Shown here in pieces: positions 52,890 through 61,699 of a stretch of DNA of 64,000 bases (position 1 is its first letter; every line of letters starts with the position of its first letter). The notes beneath the pieces are model-generated. The model was not told the DNA's origin. It did no database searches and was given only the letters and a program-made list of their open reading frames with translations. The position numbers and the translations under genes are program-made. The DNA comes from Arthrobacter ulcerisalmonis (GTDB lineage Bacteria > Actinomycetota > Actinomycetes > Actinomycetales > Micrococcaceae): the NCBI RefSeq assembly GCF_900609065.1, contig NZ_UXAU01000009.1:62001-126000 (forward strand). The letters are read 5' to 3'.

Positions 52890-54475
52890 GCGCCGACGCT
52901 CCGGACCCGGCAGTGCAGGCGCCCGACGACGAGTGGCTGCGCGTGCATCCGGCCTCACCGTTCGTCAGGGGCTGGGTGGCGCTGGCGGCGATTGCCTTCT
53001 TCTTTGGCCGCGACATTTTCGAACGGTTGCTGCAGGGCCGGCCCGTGTTCGACGACGGCGTGGCAGCCCGGGTGCCGTGGCTCTTGGCCGGCGGCGGCGC
53101 CATCCTGGTGATGGTGGTGGTGGGGTTTGTCCTCACCTGGTTCTTCACCAAATACCAGGTCTCCGGCGGCTACGTCCGGGTCAACTCCGGGTGGCTTTTC
53201 CGGCAGAACCGGCAGGCCCGGCTGGACCGGGTCCAGGCCATCGACATTGTCCAACCCCTGCTGGCCCGCATCTTCGGCCTGGCGGAGCTCAAATTCGAGG
53301 TGGCAGACGCCGGTGAATCCGCCGTTCGGTTGGCGTACCTGAAAGCTGGCGACGCGCGGCAGTTGCGCGCCACGATCCTGGCACGGGCCGCCGGTGTGGA
53401 GATCAGTCCGGAGACGCCCGCCGACACTATCCCCGAGGCGCCGGAACATCGCGTCCTGGCCGTCCCGCCGTCTCGCCTTCTGGGGTCCTTGCTGCTCAGC
53501 GAGGCAAGCGTGGGCGTGGTCCTGGGTGGCATCGGTGCGGTGGTTTTGTCCGCGGTGACGGACAACCGCGCCTTTTTCTTCTACCTGATCCCGGCCGCGC
53601 TGGGCATGGCGGCGAGCTACTGGGGTCTGTTCAATAAGGGCTACAACTTCACGGCCGCCATTTCCCCGGACGGCATCCGGCTCCGCTACGGCCTGCTCGA
53701 CACCCAGGCGCAGACTGTCCCGCCGGGACGGATCCAAGCCCTTAAGATCAGCCAGCCGCCACTCTGGCGCATTTTTGGCTGGTTCCGGATGCAGGTCAAC
53801 GTTGCGGGCTATGGCGGCGCCGAAAATGCCGGCGAGACCAATACGCGCACCACGGTCCTTCCAGTGGGGAAGCTCGACGACGTCATGGCAATGCTGGCGC
53901 TGGTGCTGCCCGATCCGGGAACCGACGATCCCCACGGCGTGTTTGGTGCCGGCCTGGCAGGGCTGGATGACGACGGCGGTTTTGTCACCACCCCGCGCAG
54001 GGCTCGCCTTCTGGCGCCTCTGGGGTGGCGCCGGAACGGGTTCGCTGCCACCGATACCGCCCTGCTGATCCGTGCGGGCCGTTGGTGGCGGGCGTTGGTG
54101 CTGGTGCCGCACCAGCGCACCCAGTCCATGGCCCTGCACCAGGGGCCGCTGGCACGCCGGTTTGGCGTGGCGGACCTGGTCCTGCACACCACCCCCGGGC
54201 CGGTGGTGCCGCGGCTCTACCAGGCAGACCTGGACCAGGCGCGGACGCTGTTCAACGATCAGGCTGCACGTGCCCGACTGGCCCGCAAGCGGCAGACCAC
54301 CGAGCAATGGCTGCGGGAAGTAGCGCCGGCAGAGCTGCTCGACGGCGGCGCTGCCGGGATGCAGGCCGCCGCGCCGGATGCCGAGCTTCCGGCCGCTGCG
54401 GCGGTTCAGGGACCAGGGGCGCCTGAGTCCCCGCAGGCATCGCACCCGCAACAGAAAGGTCTTCGTCATGAATAA
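52886..54475 (+). CDS. bacterial PH-domain membrane protein (YdbT-like)
   Basis: A 529-residue protein with several hydrophobic helices in pairs, each followed by a bPH2 domain (about 100-180, 265-345 and 430-490). Seen are Q-A-R-L-D-R-V-Q-A-I-D-I-V-Q-P-L-L-A-R-I-F-G-L and P-G-R-I-Q-A-L-K-I-S-Q-P-P-L-W-R. This is the YdbT layout, usually encoded after a YdbS-like gene. The GTG start overlaps the preceding stop (GTGA). The function is unknown; export or envelope stress roles are suggested for relatives. Confidence 0.88.
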   Translation: MSADAPDPAVQAPDDEWLRVHPASPFVRGWVALAAIAFFFGRDIFERLLQGRPVFDDGVAARVPWLLAGGGAILVMVVVGFVLTWFFTKYQVSGGYVRVNSGWLFRQNRQARLDRVQAIDIVQPLLARIFGLAELKFEVADAGESAVRLAYLKAGDARQLRATILARAAGVEISPETPADTIPEAPEHRVLAVPPSRLLGSLLLSEASVGVVLGGIGAVVLSAVTDNRAFFFYLIPAALGMAASYWGLFNKGYNFTAAISPDGIRLRYGLLDTQAQTVPPGRIQALKISQPPLWRIFGWFRMQVNVAGYGGAENAGETNTRTTVLPVGKLDDVMAMLALVLPDPGTDDPHGVFGAGLAGLDDDGGFVTTPRRARLLAPLGWRRNGFAATDTALLIRAGRWWRALVLVPHQRTQSMALHQGPLARRFGVADLVLHTTPGPVVPRLYQADLDQARTLFNDQAARARLARKRQTTEQWLREVAPAELLDGGAAGMQAAAPDAELPAAAAVQGPGAPESPQASHPQQKGLRHE

Positions 54476-55361
54476 GCCGGGCCGGTTGGGCGTCGGAATC
54501 ATTGGCGCGGGCAAAGTGGGGGCGGTCCTTGGTGCGGCCTTGCGCGGCGCCGAACACGCCGTCGTCGGGGTTTCTGCGGTCTCCGAGGCCAGCCGCGAAC
54601 GTGCGGAGACGCTCCTGCCGGGTGTCCCCATCCTTGAGGTGCAGGAGATCGTGGAGCGGGCCGAACTGGTGTTGATCGCGGTCCCGGATGATGCGCTGCC
54701 CGAACTCGTGGACGGTCTCGCCAAGCTGGGCGCGTGGCAGCCGGGCCAGCTCGTGGCCCATACGTCCGGCCGGTTTGGCGTGGGCGTGCTCCGGCCGGTC
54801 CGGGCTGCCGGCTCCATTCCGCTGGCGCTGCATCCCGCCATGACGTTTACCGGGATGAGCCTGGACCTGACCCGTTTGCTCGATTGCACGTTTGGTGTGA
54901 CCGCCGATGCGGCCATGTTGCCCATCGCCCAGGCGCTGGTGGTGGAGATGGGCGCCGAGCCGGTGGCCATCGCCGAGGCCGACCGCGCCCTGTATCACGC
55001 GGCCTTGGCGCACGGTTCAAACCACCTGGTGACGCTGGTGGCGCAGGCCTCGCAGTTGCTTCGTGACGTGGCGGTTGAGTTTCCCGAGCGCATGCTGGGA
55101 CCGCTGCTGCGGGCAACGCTGGAGAACGCGCTGGCATCCGGCGAAGGTGCCCTCACCGGTCCGGTGGCGCGCGGCGATGCGGGAACCGTCCGGGCCCACA
55201 CAGAGGCTTTGCGGGAGTTCGACGGCGGCGCTGGCGGCGATGTGCTTGCCGCTTACCTGGCGATGGCGCGCGCCACCGCCCAACGCGCCGAGGCCCGCGG
55301 CCTGCTCAAGCCCGGCCAGGCAGAGAATCTGCAGCAGGCACTGAAGCCCACGGAGGACTGA
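54468..55361 (+). CDS. Rossmann-like / DUF2520 protein
   Basis: A 297-residue protein with an N-terminal NAD(P)-binding Rossmann fold (G-V-G-I-I-G-A-G-K-V-G-A-V-L-G at about 7-21; V-L-I-A-V-P-D-D-A) and the C-terminal helical DUF2520 domain (A-L-H-P-A-M-T-F-T-G and Y-H-A-A-L-A-H-G-S-N-H-L-V-T-L). It sits directly before panC in many actinobacteria and is distantly like ketopantoate reductase, so a pantothenate link is plausible but unproven. It overlaps the PH-domain gene by 8 bp. Confidence 0.88.
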   Translation: MNKPGRLGVGIIGAGKVGAVLGAALRGAEHAVVGVSAVSEASRERAETLLPGVPILEVQEIVERAELVLIAVPDDALPELVDGLAKLGAWQPGQLVAHTSGRFGVGVLRPVRAAGSIPLALHPAMTFTGMSLDLTRLLDCTFGVTADAAMLPIAQALVVEMGAEPVAIAEADRALYHAALAHGSNHLVTLVAQASQLLRDVAVEFPERMLGPLLRATLENALASGEGALTGPVARGDAGTVRAHTEALREFDGGAGGDVLAAYLAMARATAQRAEARGLLKPGQAENLQQALKPTED

Positions 55362-55364
55362 CCC

Positions 55365-56282
55365 ATGGCCATCAAAGTAGTCACCACCCTGGCCGAGCTG
55401 CGCGCCAGCAGCGCCGCCTTGCTGGCCGGGAGGAACGGCACCTCCCAGGCCTTGGTGCCCACCATGGGGGCACTCCACGAAGGGCACGCCACGTTGGCGA
55501 GGACCGCCGTCGAACATAACGACGTTGTGGTGGCGTCCATCTTCGTCAACCCGCTCCAGTTCGGCGACGCCGTTGACCTGGACCGATATCCGCGAACCCT
55601 CGACGCCGACACCGCCCTGCTTGAGGCTGAGGGGGTGGACTTGGTGTTCGCACCGTCGGTGGACGAGGTGTACCCGGGTGGTGCGCCGCTGGTGCGGGTC
55701 ACATCGGGGCAACTGGGCGAGAAGTGGGAAGGCGCCTCCCGGCCGGGCCACTTCGACGGCGCCCTCACCGTGGTGGCCAAGCTGCTGCACTATGGAATGC
55801 CCGCAGCCGGCCTGCCGGTAGATACCGTCCCGGTACTTGGCGAGCCTGCGTATCGGGCATATTTTGGCCAGAAGGATGCCCAACAGCTGGCGTTGGTCCG
55901 GCGGATGGTGGCGGACCTGAACTTCCCGGTGGAGATTGTTGGCGTGCCGACGGTCCGGTCTGCTGAGGGCCTCGCGCTGTCGAGCCGTAACCGGTTCCTT
56001 TCGGACGAGGAACGCGAGGCCGCCTTGGTGCTGTCGCGGGCTCTTCGCCTCCTGGTGGAGCGGGCCACTGCCCGCCAGCCGTTGGATCTTCAGTCAGCGC
56101 GGGACGTGGTGGCGTCCCAACCCCTGGTGGAGCTGGACTATTTCGACGTGGTCAGCCCGGAAACCCTTGAACCACTGGCCGAAAACTGCCACGAGACCCC
56201 GTTCCGCGGCGAGGCCTTGGCGCTGATCGCGGCCAGGGTGGGCCCGGTTCGTTTGATCGATAACGCGCCCCTGAGTTCCTAA
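55365..56282 (+). CDS. panC: pantothenate synthetase
   Basis: A 305-residue ligase joining pantoate and beta-alanine with ATP, the last step to vitamin B5. Motifs: [11 protein letters not shown] (nucleotide HIGH-like), [31 protein letters not shown], and [11 protein letters not shown]. The stop is followed by a decayed fragment and accessory genes rather than the usual direct link towards lysS. Confidence 0.95.
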   Translation: MAIKVVTTLAELRASSAALLAGRNGTSQALVPTMGALHEGHATLARTAVEHNDVVVASIFVNPLQFGDAVDLDRYPRTLDADTALLEAEGVDLVFAPSVDEVYPGGAPLVRVTSGQLGEKWEGASRPGHFDGALTVVAKLLHYGMPAAGLPVDTVPVLGEPAYRAYFGQKDAQQLALVRRMVADLNFPVEIVGVPTVRSAEGLALSSRNRFLSDEEREAALVLSRALRLLVERATARQPLDLQSARDVVASQPLVELDYFDVVSPETLEPLAENCHETPFRGEALALIAARVGPVRLIDNAPLSS

Positions 56283-56288
56283 CCGGCG

Positions 56289-56465
56289 TTACCGCCTTGG
56301 CGTGTGGAAGATCAGTCGGTTGCCGAACGGATCGGGCACGTCGAGGTCCTCGCCCCACGGTTCATGGCTCAGGCCATTGTTGGAAAGATGTAGATGTTGC
56401 GGAATGCGTTGCCCCCGTAAACTGTTGACATCTGCAGCGGCGATTCCCGCGCACCCATTTTTCAT
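56289..56465 (-). pseudogene. remnant of a VOC/glyoxalase-superfamily gene
   Basis: A 58-codon frame on the minus strand ends H-E-P-W-G-E-D-L-D-V-P-D-P-F-G-N-R-L-I-F-H, the C-terminal signature of vicinal-oxygen-chelate/bleomycin-resistance-like proteins (W-G, D-P-x-G-N). The usual N-terminal hundred residues are missing: upstream it reads into unrelated sequence shared with the MFS gene promoter. It is probably a leftover of a deleted gene, though a short ORF with its own ATG is still open. Confidence 0.6.
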
Positions 56466-56486
56466 CACTTCCTCAAGGGAACACCC

Positions 56487-57962
56487 ATGTCTACCGAAGT
56501 ATCACCCAACGCCAGCGGCAAGCCTGCCCCAGCGGAGGGCGGCGTATCCACTGCGCCGGACAAGATGTCCCGCGAGTCGGTGACCATCATTGCAACGTTG
56601 CTGGTGGCCACGTTCGTAGTGATCCTCAACGAAACCATCATGAACGTGGCGTTGCAGCGCCTCATGGTGGACCTGCAGGTGGATGCACCCACTGTGCAGT
56701 GGCTCTCCACTGGGTTCATGCTGACCATGGCAGTGGTCATTCCCACCACCGGGTTCATTCTGCAGACCCTGTCCACCAGGGCAGTGTTTATGCTGGCCAT
56801 GGGCCTGTTTTCCGTTGGCACTGCGCTGGCGGCCGTGGCGCCGGGCTTCGAAATCCTGTTGCTGGCCCGCATCATCCAGGCCAGTGGCACCGCCATCATG
56901 TTGCCCCTCCTGATGACCACCATCCTGACCCTCGTGCCGCTGTCCCGCCGAGGTGCCGTGATGGGCAACGTGAGCATCGCAATCTCGGTGGCCCCGGCCA
57001 TGGGCCCCACCGTCTCGGGTCTCATCCTGGAGCACTTCAGCTGGCGTTTCATGTTCGTTTTCGTCCTGCCGGTGGCGCTGCTGGCATTCGCCATTGGAGC
57101 CAAGTACCTGACCAATGTGGGCGAATCCGAGAAGACCAAGCTGGACCTGATCTCTGTTCTGCTCACCGTCCCGGCCTTCGGCGGTTTGGTCTACGGCCTC
57201 AGCCAGGTCGGCGGCGGCCATGGCGGCGAAGCCGGCCCCAGCGTGGCAGCAATCGTTGCCCTGGTGGTTGGCGTGGCGAGCCTGACGGTGTTTGTGCTCC
57301 GCCAGGTGGGGCTGCAGAAGTCCGATGCGCCACTGCTGGACCTACGCGCCTTCAACATCCGCATGTTCACTGTTTCTGTGCTGCTGATGGTGGTGGCCAT
57401 GATGGCGTTGTTTGGTGCCGTCATCCTGTTGCCGCTGTACTTGCAGGAAGTGCGTGGCCTCGGTTCTTTGGAAACCGGGCTGGCGCTGCTGCCGGGCGGC
57501 CTGGCCATGGGGCTGCTGGGCCCGTTCGTTGGCCGCCTGTTCGACAAAGTGGGGCCGTTGCCGTTGACGGTTACCGGCTCGATCCTGATGGTCCTGACGC
57601 TGTGGCAGTTCTCCATGCTCGACGGCGGCACGGAAGTCTGGTGGATCGTCACCTTGCACGTGCTGCTGAGCTTCGGCCTGGCACTGTTGTTCACCCCGGC
57701 GTTTACCACCGGCCTGAACCCGCTGCCGCCGCACCTGTACTCGCACGGTTCAGCGATCATGAGCACCGCGCAGCAAGTGGCTGGCGCGGCCGGCACGGCG
57801 CTGCTGGTGTCGATCTTCTCGGTGGTGTCCGCGACGTCCGGATTGGTGGCGGGGATGAGTGCCGCCTTCATGACGGCAACCGTCATAGCCCTGGCCGCCG
57901 TCGTCCTTGCCGCGATGATGCGTAAGACGGAAGGCGCGGGGCCGGGTCACGCTGGCCACTAA
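56487..57962 (+). CDS. MFS transporter, DHA2 (EmrB/QacA) family
   Basis: A 491-residue drug/proton antiporter-type permease with about 14 hydrophobic helices. Family motifs are L-N-E-T-I-M-N-V-A-L near 47-56 (motif D1-like), W-L-S-T-G-F-M-L-T in helix 2, G-T-A-I-M-L-P-L and the antiporter motif C region (A-P-A-M-G-P-T-V-S-G). It is expected to expel toxic compounds using the proton gradient; the substrate is unknown. It lies in an accessory block between panC and lysS. The TAA is followed at once by a long inverted repeat. Confidence 0.9.
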   Translation: MSTEVSPNASGKPAPAEGGVSTAPDKMSRESVTIIATLLVATFVVILNETIMNVALQRLMVDLQVDAPTVQWLSTGFMLTMAVVIPTTGFILQTLSTRAVFMLAMGLFSVGTALAAVAPGFEILLLARIIQASGTAIMLPLLMTTILTLVPLSRRGAVMGNVSIAISVAPAMGPTVSGLILEHFSWRFMFVFVLPVALLAFAIGAKYLTNVGESEKTKLDLISVLLTVPAFGGLVYGLSQVGGGHGGEAGPSVAAIVALVVGVASLTVFVLRQVGLQKSDAPLLDLRAFNIRMFTVSVLLMVVAMMALFGAVILLPLYLQEVRGLGSLETGLALLPGGLAMGLLGPFVGRLFDKVGPLPLTVTGSILMVLTLWQFSMLDGGTEVWWIVTLHVLLSFGLALLFTPAFTTGLNPLPPHLYSHGSAIMSTAQQVAGAAGTALLVSIFSVVSATSGLVAGMSAAFMTATVIALAAVVLAAMMRKTEGAGPGHAGH

Positions 57963-58028
57963 CCCAACTGAGTAGCGCTAACTGCGGTTTTGACGCCTCA
58001 AAACTGCACTTAGCGCTACTCAGTTGGG
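57963..58028. terminator. 66-bp inverted repeat between convergent genes
   Basis: Two 31-base arms (57963-57993 and 57998-58028) with only one mismatch and one G-T pair enclose CGCC. Each arm contains the palindrome TAGCGCTA. The repeat starts directly after the MFS stop and ends 18 bp before the convergent hydrolase stop, so it is probably a bidirectional terminator; its length is unusual. Confidence 0.8.
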
Positions 58029-58046
58029 AGGGGTCCGTGCAGGAGG

Positions 58047-58883
58047 TTACCCCGCGAAGAACTCGCTCAGCTCAGCAATCAGGCGGTCTGGCGCCTTGAT
58101 CACGCCGTCGTGCCCCATGCCCGGCAGGATAGTGTAGCTCGAGCCGGACAGCACATCATGGATCTGCCCGCAGGCCACCCCGAAGTACGCCGGGCTCTTC
58201 TCGCCCACCACGATCAGGGTCTCAAGTGGCAGGTCGAGGAAAGGCTCAGCGGGCATATCCGCGGCGATGATGGCCTTGATCTCCCGCACACCGGTGCGCA
58301 TCAGCTCGCGTTGCTGCTTGCCCTCGCTGGTGCCTGCCGTGAGCTTGTTCGCCAGGGTCAACATGGACAGCGGCATCCGCGAGGAGACGCTGCTGCCGGC
58401 TTCGAGCCCACGCTGCAGCACGGCCAGGGCGCGGTCGTCATCGCCAGCGGCCGTGGCGCGCTCGTATTCGGCCGTCCAATCGGCCTTCACACTGTGGTTC
58501 ACGGAGACGGCGGGGTCGTAGACGGCCAGCCGCTCCACCGGCAGCGTCCGCGCCGCGTGCAAGGCCACCGCGCCGCCGAAGCTGTGCCCAAACACGTCCG
58601 TGCTGTTGGTGTGCTTCATGACGGTGTCCAGGTCGCGGATATCCACATCCAGCGTGTAGTCGTCCGGCTGCGGCGAGGACGCCCCACGCCCGCGCCGGTT
58701 GAAGGTATGCACGGGCCGGCCCAGGGCTGCGCTGAGTTTCTGCGCGAATTTCGTATAGTCCGCAGCGGTCACCATCGAGGGCGCCACCACCACGACGCCG
58801 GAGCCGGCGTCAGCCAGTTCGGTGCCGGTGGAGAGGAGCTCCAGTGTGCCGCCGTCGGGGGTGGGGATGTTCTCGCGCGTCAT
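58047..58883 (-). CDS. alpha/beta hydrolase, paralogue A
   Basis: A 278-residue alpha/beta-hydrolase. Features: F-N-R-R-G-R-G-A-S-S-P near residue 60, nucleophile elbow V-F-G-H-S-F-G-G-A-V-A-L near 98-109, L-A-V-Y-D-P after it, V-V-G-E-K-S-P-A-Y-F late in the protein, and the catalytic His in P-G-M-G-H-D-G. No signal peptide. It shares the same block pattern with the next gene upstream on this strand and is probably a duplicate of it. Substrate unknown; the pair neighbours a drug-type exporter. Confidence 0.87.
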   Translation of the reverse strand: MTRENIPTPDGGTLELLSTGTELADAGSGVVVVAPSMVTAADYTKFAQKLSAALGRPVHTFNRRGRGASSPQPDDYTLDVDIRDLDTVMKHTNSTDVFGHSFGGAVALHAARTLPVERLAVYDPAVSVNHSVKADWTAEYERATAAGDDDRALAVLQRGLEAGSSVSSRMPLSMLTLANKLTAGTSEGKQQRELMRTGVREIKAIIAADMPAEPFLDLPLETLIVVGEKSPAYFGVACGQIHDVLSGSSYTILPGMGHDGVIKAPDRLIAELSEFFAG

Positions 58884-58934
58884 GGTCGAAGCCTAGTCGA
58901 GCAACCCTGACGGCGACGATCTGGATCCTGGCAA

Positions 58935-59789
58935 TCAGCCCTTGAAGTACGTGGAAATGTCCACGACGAGCTCTTTCACGGCAGCCGGGATGGAACCGTG
59001 GAACCCTTTGGGTGAAATTTGGTAGGTACTGCCCGGTACCGAGCCGTGTAACTTCTCCGCTGTGAGCCGGTAGTAGCTGGGACTCTTGCCGCCGGCCATG
59101 AAATGCGTGGTGGCCGGCAAGCGCCGAAAATCCCGTTCATCCTCGGCAGCGTTGTAGGCCGCCCGCAGTTCGCCCACGGCGCTGGGCATTACCTCACGGA
59201 GGGCTTTGTTGACCTTGGTTCTGGAGACCAGCGCCATCAGGCCCACCATGATGGGCTCCGGGACGCGGGCCAGCGGTGAGCTGGGGTTGAGGGCGCGCTT
59301 CATGTGGGTCAGGGCGAGTCCCACCTTGCCGTCATTGACGGCAGCTTCGAAACCGTCCAGCCAGTGGGTGTCGATGCTGCCCTCAATATTGATCGCGGCG
59401 TCGTAGACGGCCAACTTGTCCGGCACGTACGCGGACCCGGCAAACTCGGTGACGGCGTTCAGCGCAACTGAGCCGCCCAGGCTGTGCCCCAGGATGTTCC
59501 GGGCACCGGTGGCATCAAGAACCGTCCGCACGTCGGCGATCTCGGTTTCCATGGAATAGCCGGGCGGCTGCTCGGTGGAACTGCCGCGGCCGCGACGGTC
59601 GTACACGTCCACTGCCCAGCCGTCACCGAGGCCGTTGGCGAGGGCGATGGAGAAGGGACGGTAGATCAGCGCGGTCAGGAAGGCGCCACCAATGACCACA
59701 ATGCGTCGCTCGCCCGGGGCGTCTTCGGTGCCGTAGCTGTATAAGGCCAACCGGCCGCCGTCGTGGGTGGCGAGTTCCTGTTCTTTCAC
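58935..59789 (-). CDS. alpha/beta hydrolase, paralogue B
   Basis: A 284-residue alpha/beta-hydrolase closely parallel to paralogue A: D-R-R-G-R-G-S-S, I-L-G-H-S-L-G-G-S-V-A-L-N-A, K-L-A-V-Y-D, then G-G-K-S-P-S-Y-Y and a C-terminal K-G-F-H-G-S with the catalytic His. The two are separated by 51 bp on the same strand, so one transcript is likely. They look like a tandem duplication that has diverged. No secretion signal; function unknown. Confidence 0.87.
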   Translation of the reverse strand: MKEQELATHDGGRLALYSYGTEDAPGERRIVVIGGAFLTALIYRPFSIALANGLGDGWAVDVYDRRGRGSSTEQPPGYSMETEIADVRTVLDATGARNILGHSLGGSVALNAVTEFAGSAYVPDKLAVYDAAINIEGSIDTHWLDGFEAAVNDGKVGLALTHMKRALNPSSPLARVPEPIMVGLMALVSRTKVNKALREVMPSAVGELRAAYNAAEDERDFRRLPATTHFMAGGKSPSYYRLTAEKLHGSVPGSTYQISPKGFHGSIPAAVKELVVDISTYFKG

Positions 59790-59864
59790 CTGACTATCCT
59801 AGGCGGAAGCCCCTATCATCACGGGAGAACCTGCGGCGGCCAAGTCCCGGTAAACTTGACTATT

Positions 59865-61397
59865 GTGACTTCCCAAAACACCCCAGCGCCCAAGAACGCC
59901 CCAGAGCCGATCGATGCCAGCGAACAGATGCGGATCCGGATGGAGAAGCGCGCCAAGCTGATCGAGCGCGGCGCAGAGGCGTATCCGGTGGGTGTGGAGC
60001 GGACGCATTCGCTGACGGAAATCCGGGAAAAGTACGCACACCTGGAGGCCGACGACGCCACGGGCGACACTGTGGGTGTCACCGGTCGCGTGGTGTTCGT
60101 CAGGAACACCGGCAAGCTCTGCTTCGCCACCCTGCAGGAGGGCGGCACGGATGGCAAGGGCGCCAGGCTGCAGGCAATGCTCAGCCTTGCCAATATCGGT
60201 GAGGAGGCGCTTGCCGATTGGAAGGCCTTGGTTGACCTGGGCGACCACGTCTTCATTAAGGGTGAGGTGATTTCCTCGCGCCGTGGCGAACTGTCGGTCA
60301 TGGCCGAGTCGTGGTCCATGGCATCGAAGGCGCTGCGCCCGCTGCCCGTGCTGCACGCCGAACTGAGCGAGGAGACCCGCGTCCGGCAGCGCTACGTGGA
60401 CCTGATGGTCCGCGACGAAGCGCGCGAGATGGTTTACACCCGCGCCGCGATCACGCGGTCAGTCCGCGAAACGCTGTTCAAGCGCCGCTATGTGGAGGTG
60501 GAAACGCCCATCCTGCAGCTGGTTCACGGCGGTGCCCAGGCGCGGCCGTTCGAAACGCACATGAACGCGTTCGACCAGAAAATGACGCTGCGCATTGCCA
60601 CTGAGCTTTACCTGAAGCGCGCCGTTGTGGGCGGCATCGATCGGGTCTATGACATGGGCCGCGTCTTCCGCAACGAGGGCGTGGACTCCACACACAGCCC
60701 CGAATTCACCACGCTGGAATGCTATGAGGCCTGGGCAGACCAGTTCGTGATGGCCGAGCGCATGCGGGAAATCATCCTCGACGCCGCAGATTCCGTGGGC
60801 GCCGGCCGCGTCCTGCAGACCGATGCCGGTGAGATTAACCTCGACGGCGATTGGGCCTGGCTCGCCGTTTACCCGGGATTGTCCGACGCCGTTGGGCAGG
60901 ACATCACGCCGGACACCACGGCGGAGGTGCTGCGCGACGTTGCGGCCAAGCATGAGGTCAAGGTGGACCCCAAATGGGGTGCAGAGAAATTGGTCATCGA
61001 ACTCTTCGGCGAGATTGTTGAGCCCACCCTACTGAACCCCACCTTCGTATACGACTACCCGCCTTCCGCCCAGCCTTTGGCCCGGCCGCACCGTGAGGAC
61101 GGCCGGTTGATCGAGGCGTGGGACTTGATCATTGGCGGCATGGAGCGGGGAACCGCGTTCTCGGAACTGATCGACCCGGTTATCCAGCGGGACCGGCTGA
61201 CCGAGCAGTCCCGGAACGCCGCTGCTGGCGATGACGAGGCAATGGCCCTGGATGAGGACTTCCTCCGGGCGCTCGAATACGGGGCGCCGCCCATGGGTGG
61301 AATTGGCCTGGGAATTGACCGGTTGGTGATGCTCTTTACCGGTGCCGGAATCCGGGAAACCATCCTCTTCCCATTGCTGAAACCAGAAGGGAACTAG
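59865..61397 (+). CDS. lysS: lysyl-tRNA synthetase (class II)
   Basis: A 510-residue class II synthetase that charges tRNA-Lys. The OB-fold anticodon domain covers about 60-165 (V-T-G-R-V-V-F-V-R-N-T-G-K). Motif 2 is R-V-F-R-N-E-G-V-D-S-T-H-S-P-E-F-T and motif 3 is G-I-G-L-G-I-D-R-L-V-M-L-F. The sequence M-E-R-G-T-A-F-S-E-L-I-D-P is the form seen in the actinobacterial branch, instead of N-G-F-S-E-L-N-D-P of proteobacteria. The GTG start gives V-T-S-Q-N; the longer frame upstream is not conserved-looking. Confidence 0.94.
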   Translation: MTSQNTPAPKNAPEPIDASEQMRIRMEKRAKLIERGAEAYPVGVERTHSLTEIREKYAHLEADDATGDTVGVTGRVVFVRNTGKLCFATLQEGGTDGKGARLQAMLSLANIGEEALADWKALVDLGDHVFIKGEVISSRRGELSVMAESWSMASKALRPLPVLHAELSEETRVRQRYVDLMVRDEAREMVYTRAAITRSVRETLFKRRYVEVETPILQLVHGGAQARPFETHMNAFDQKMTLRIATELYLKRAVVGGIDRVYDMGRVFRNEGVDSTHSPEFTTLECYEAWADQFVMAERMREIILDAADSVGAGRVLQTDAGEINLDGDWAWLAVYPGLSDAVGQDITPDTTAEVLRDVAAKHEVKVDPKWGAEKLVIELFGEIVEPTLLNPTFVYDYPPSAQPLARPHREDGRLIEAWDLIIGGMERGTAFSELIDPVIQRDRLTEQSRNAAAGDDEAMALDEDFLRALEYGAPPMGGIGLGIDRLVMLFTGAGIRETILFPLLKPEGN

Positions 61398-61399
61398 TC

Positions 61400-61555
61400 A
61401 TGGAATATGTAGCAGTATTGCTGCCATCGATCGTGGTGGGGCTGATTTTTTGGTTTGCCATGAAATCCATCTTCAATGCAGACAAGTCTGAGCGGCAGGC
61501 AGAAGCGCGCGCACAGGCTGAATCCGAAGCGGGAAGCGCCAGCCACGACGCCTGA
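61400..61555 (+). CDS. 51-residue single-pass membrane protein
   Basis: A short gene: ATG two bases after the lysS stop, with AGAAGGGA in the end of lysS as ribosome-binding site. The product is a single hydrophobic helix (V-A-V-L-L-P-S-I-V-V-G-L-I-F-W-F-A-M at about 4-21) and a charged, Ala/Glu-rich cytoplasmic tail of 30 residues. It is probably translated with lysS. Its function is unknown. Confidence 0.75.
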   Translation: MEYVAVLLPSIVVGLIFWFAMKSIFNADKSERQAEARAQAESEAGSASHDA

Positions 61556-61699
61556 ATTTCCCCGATATTGCTGAAGATGTGGCGCGGGATATCAGGGCGG
61601 AACCTTTAGGCGCTTTGACGCGTTCCCCTAAAGAGAGTAAAACTTTCTAGGAAACATCCGCTTATCTGAAAATCCGAACCCTCGTTAGGAAGTCCTTTA

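Noticed and set aside
52955..54970. A 671-codon minus-strand frame opposite the YdbT-like and DUF2520 genes.
   Set aside because: It is a mirror frame of real genes with strong family motifs; the translation has no domain signal and is rich in His, Arg and Gly.
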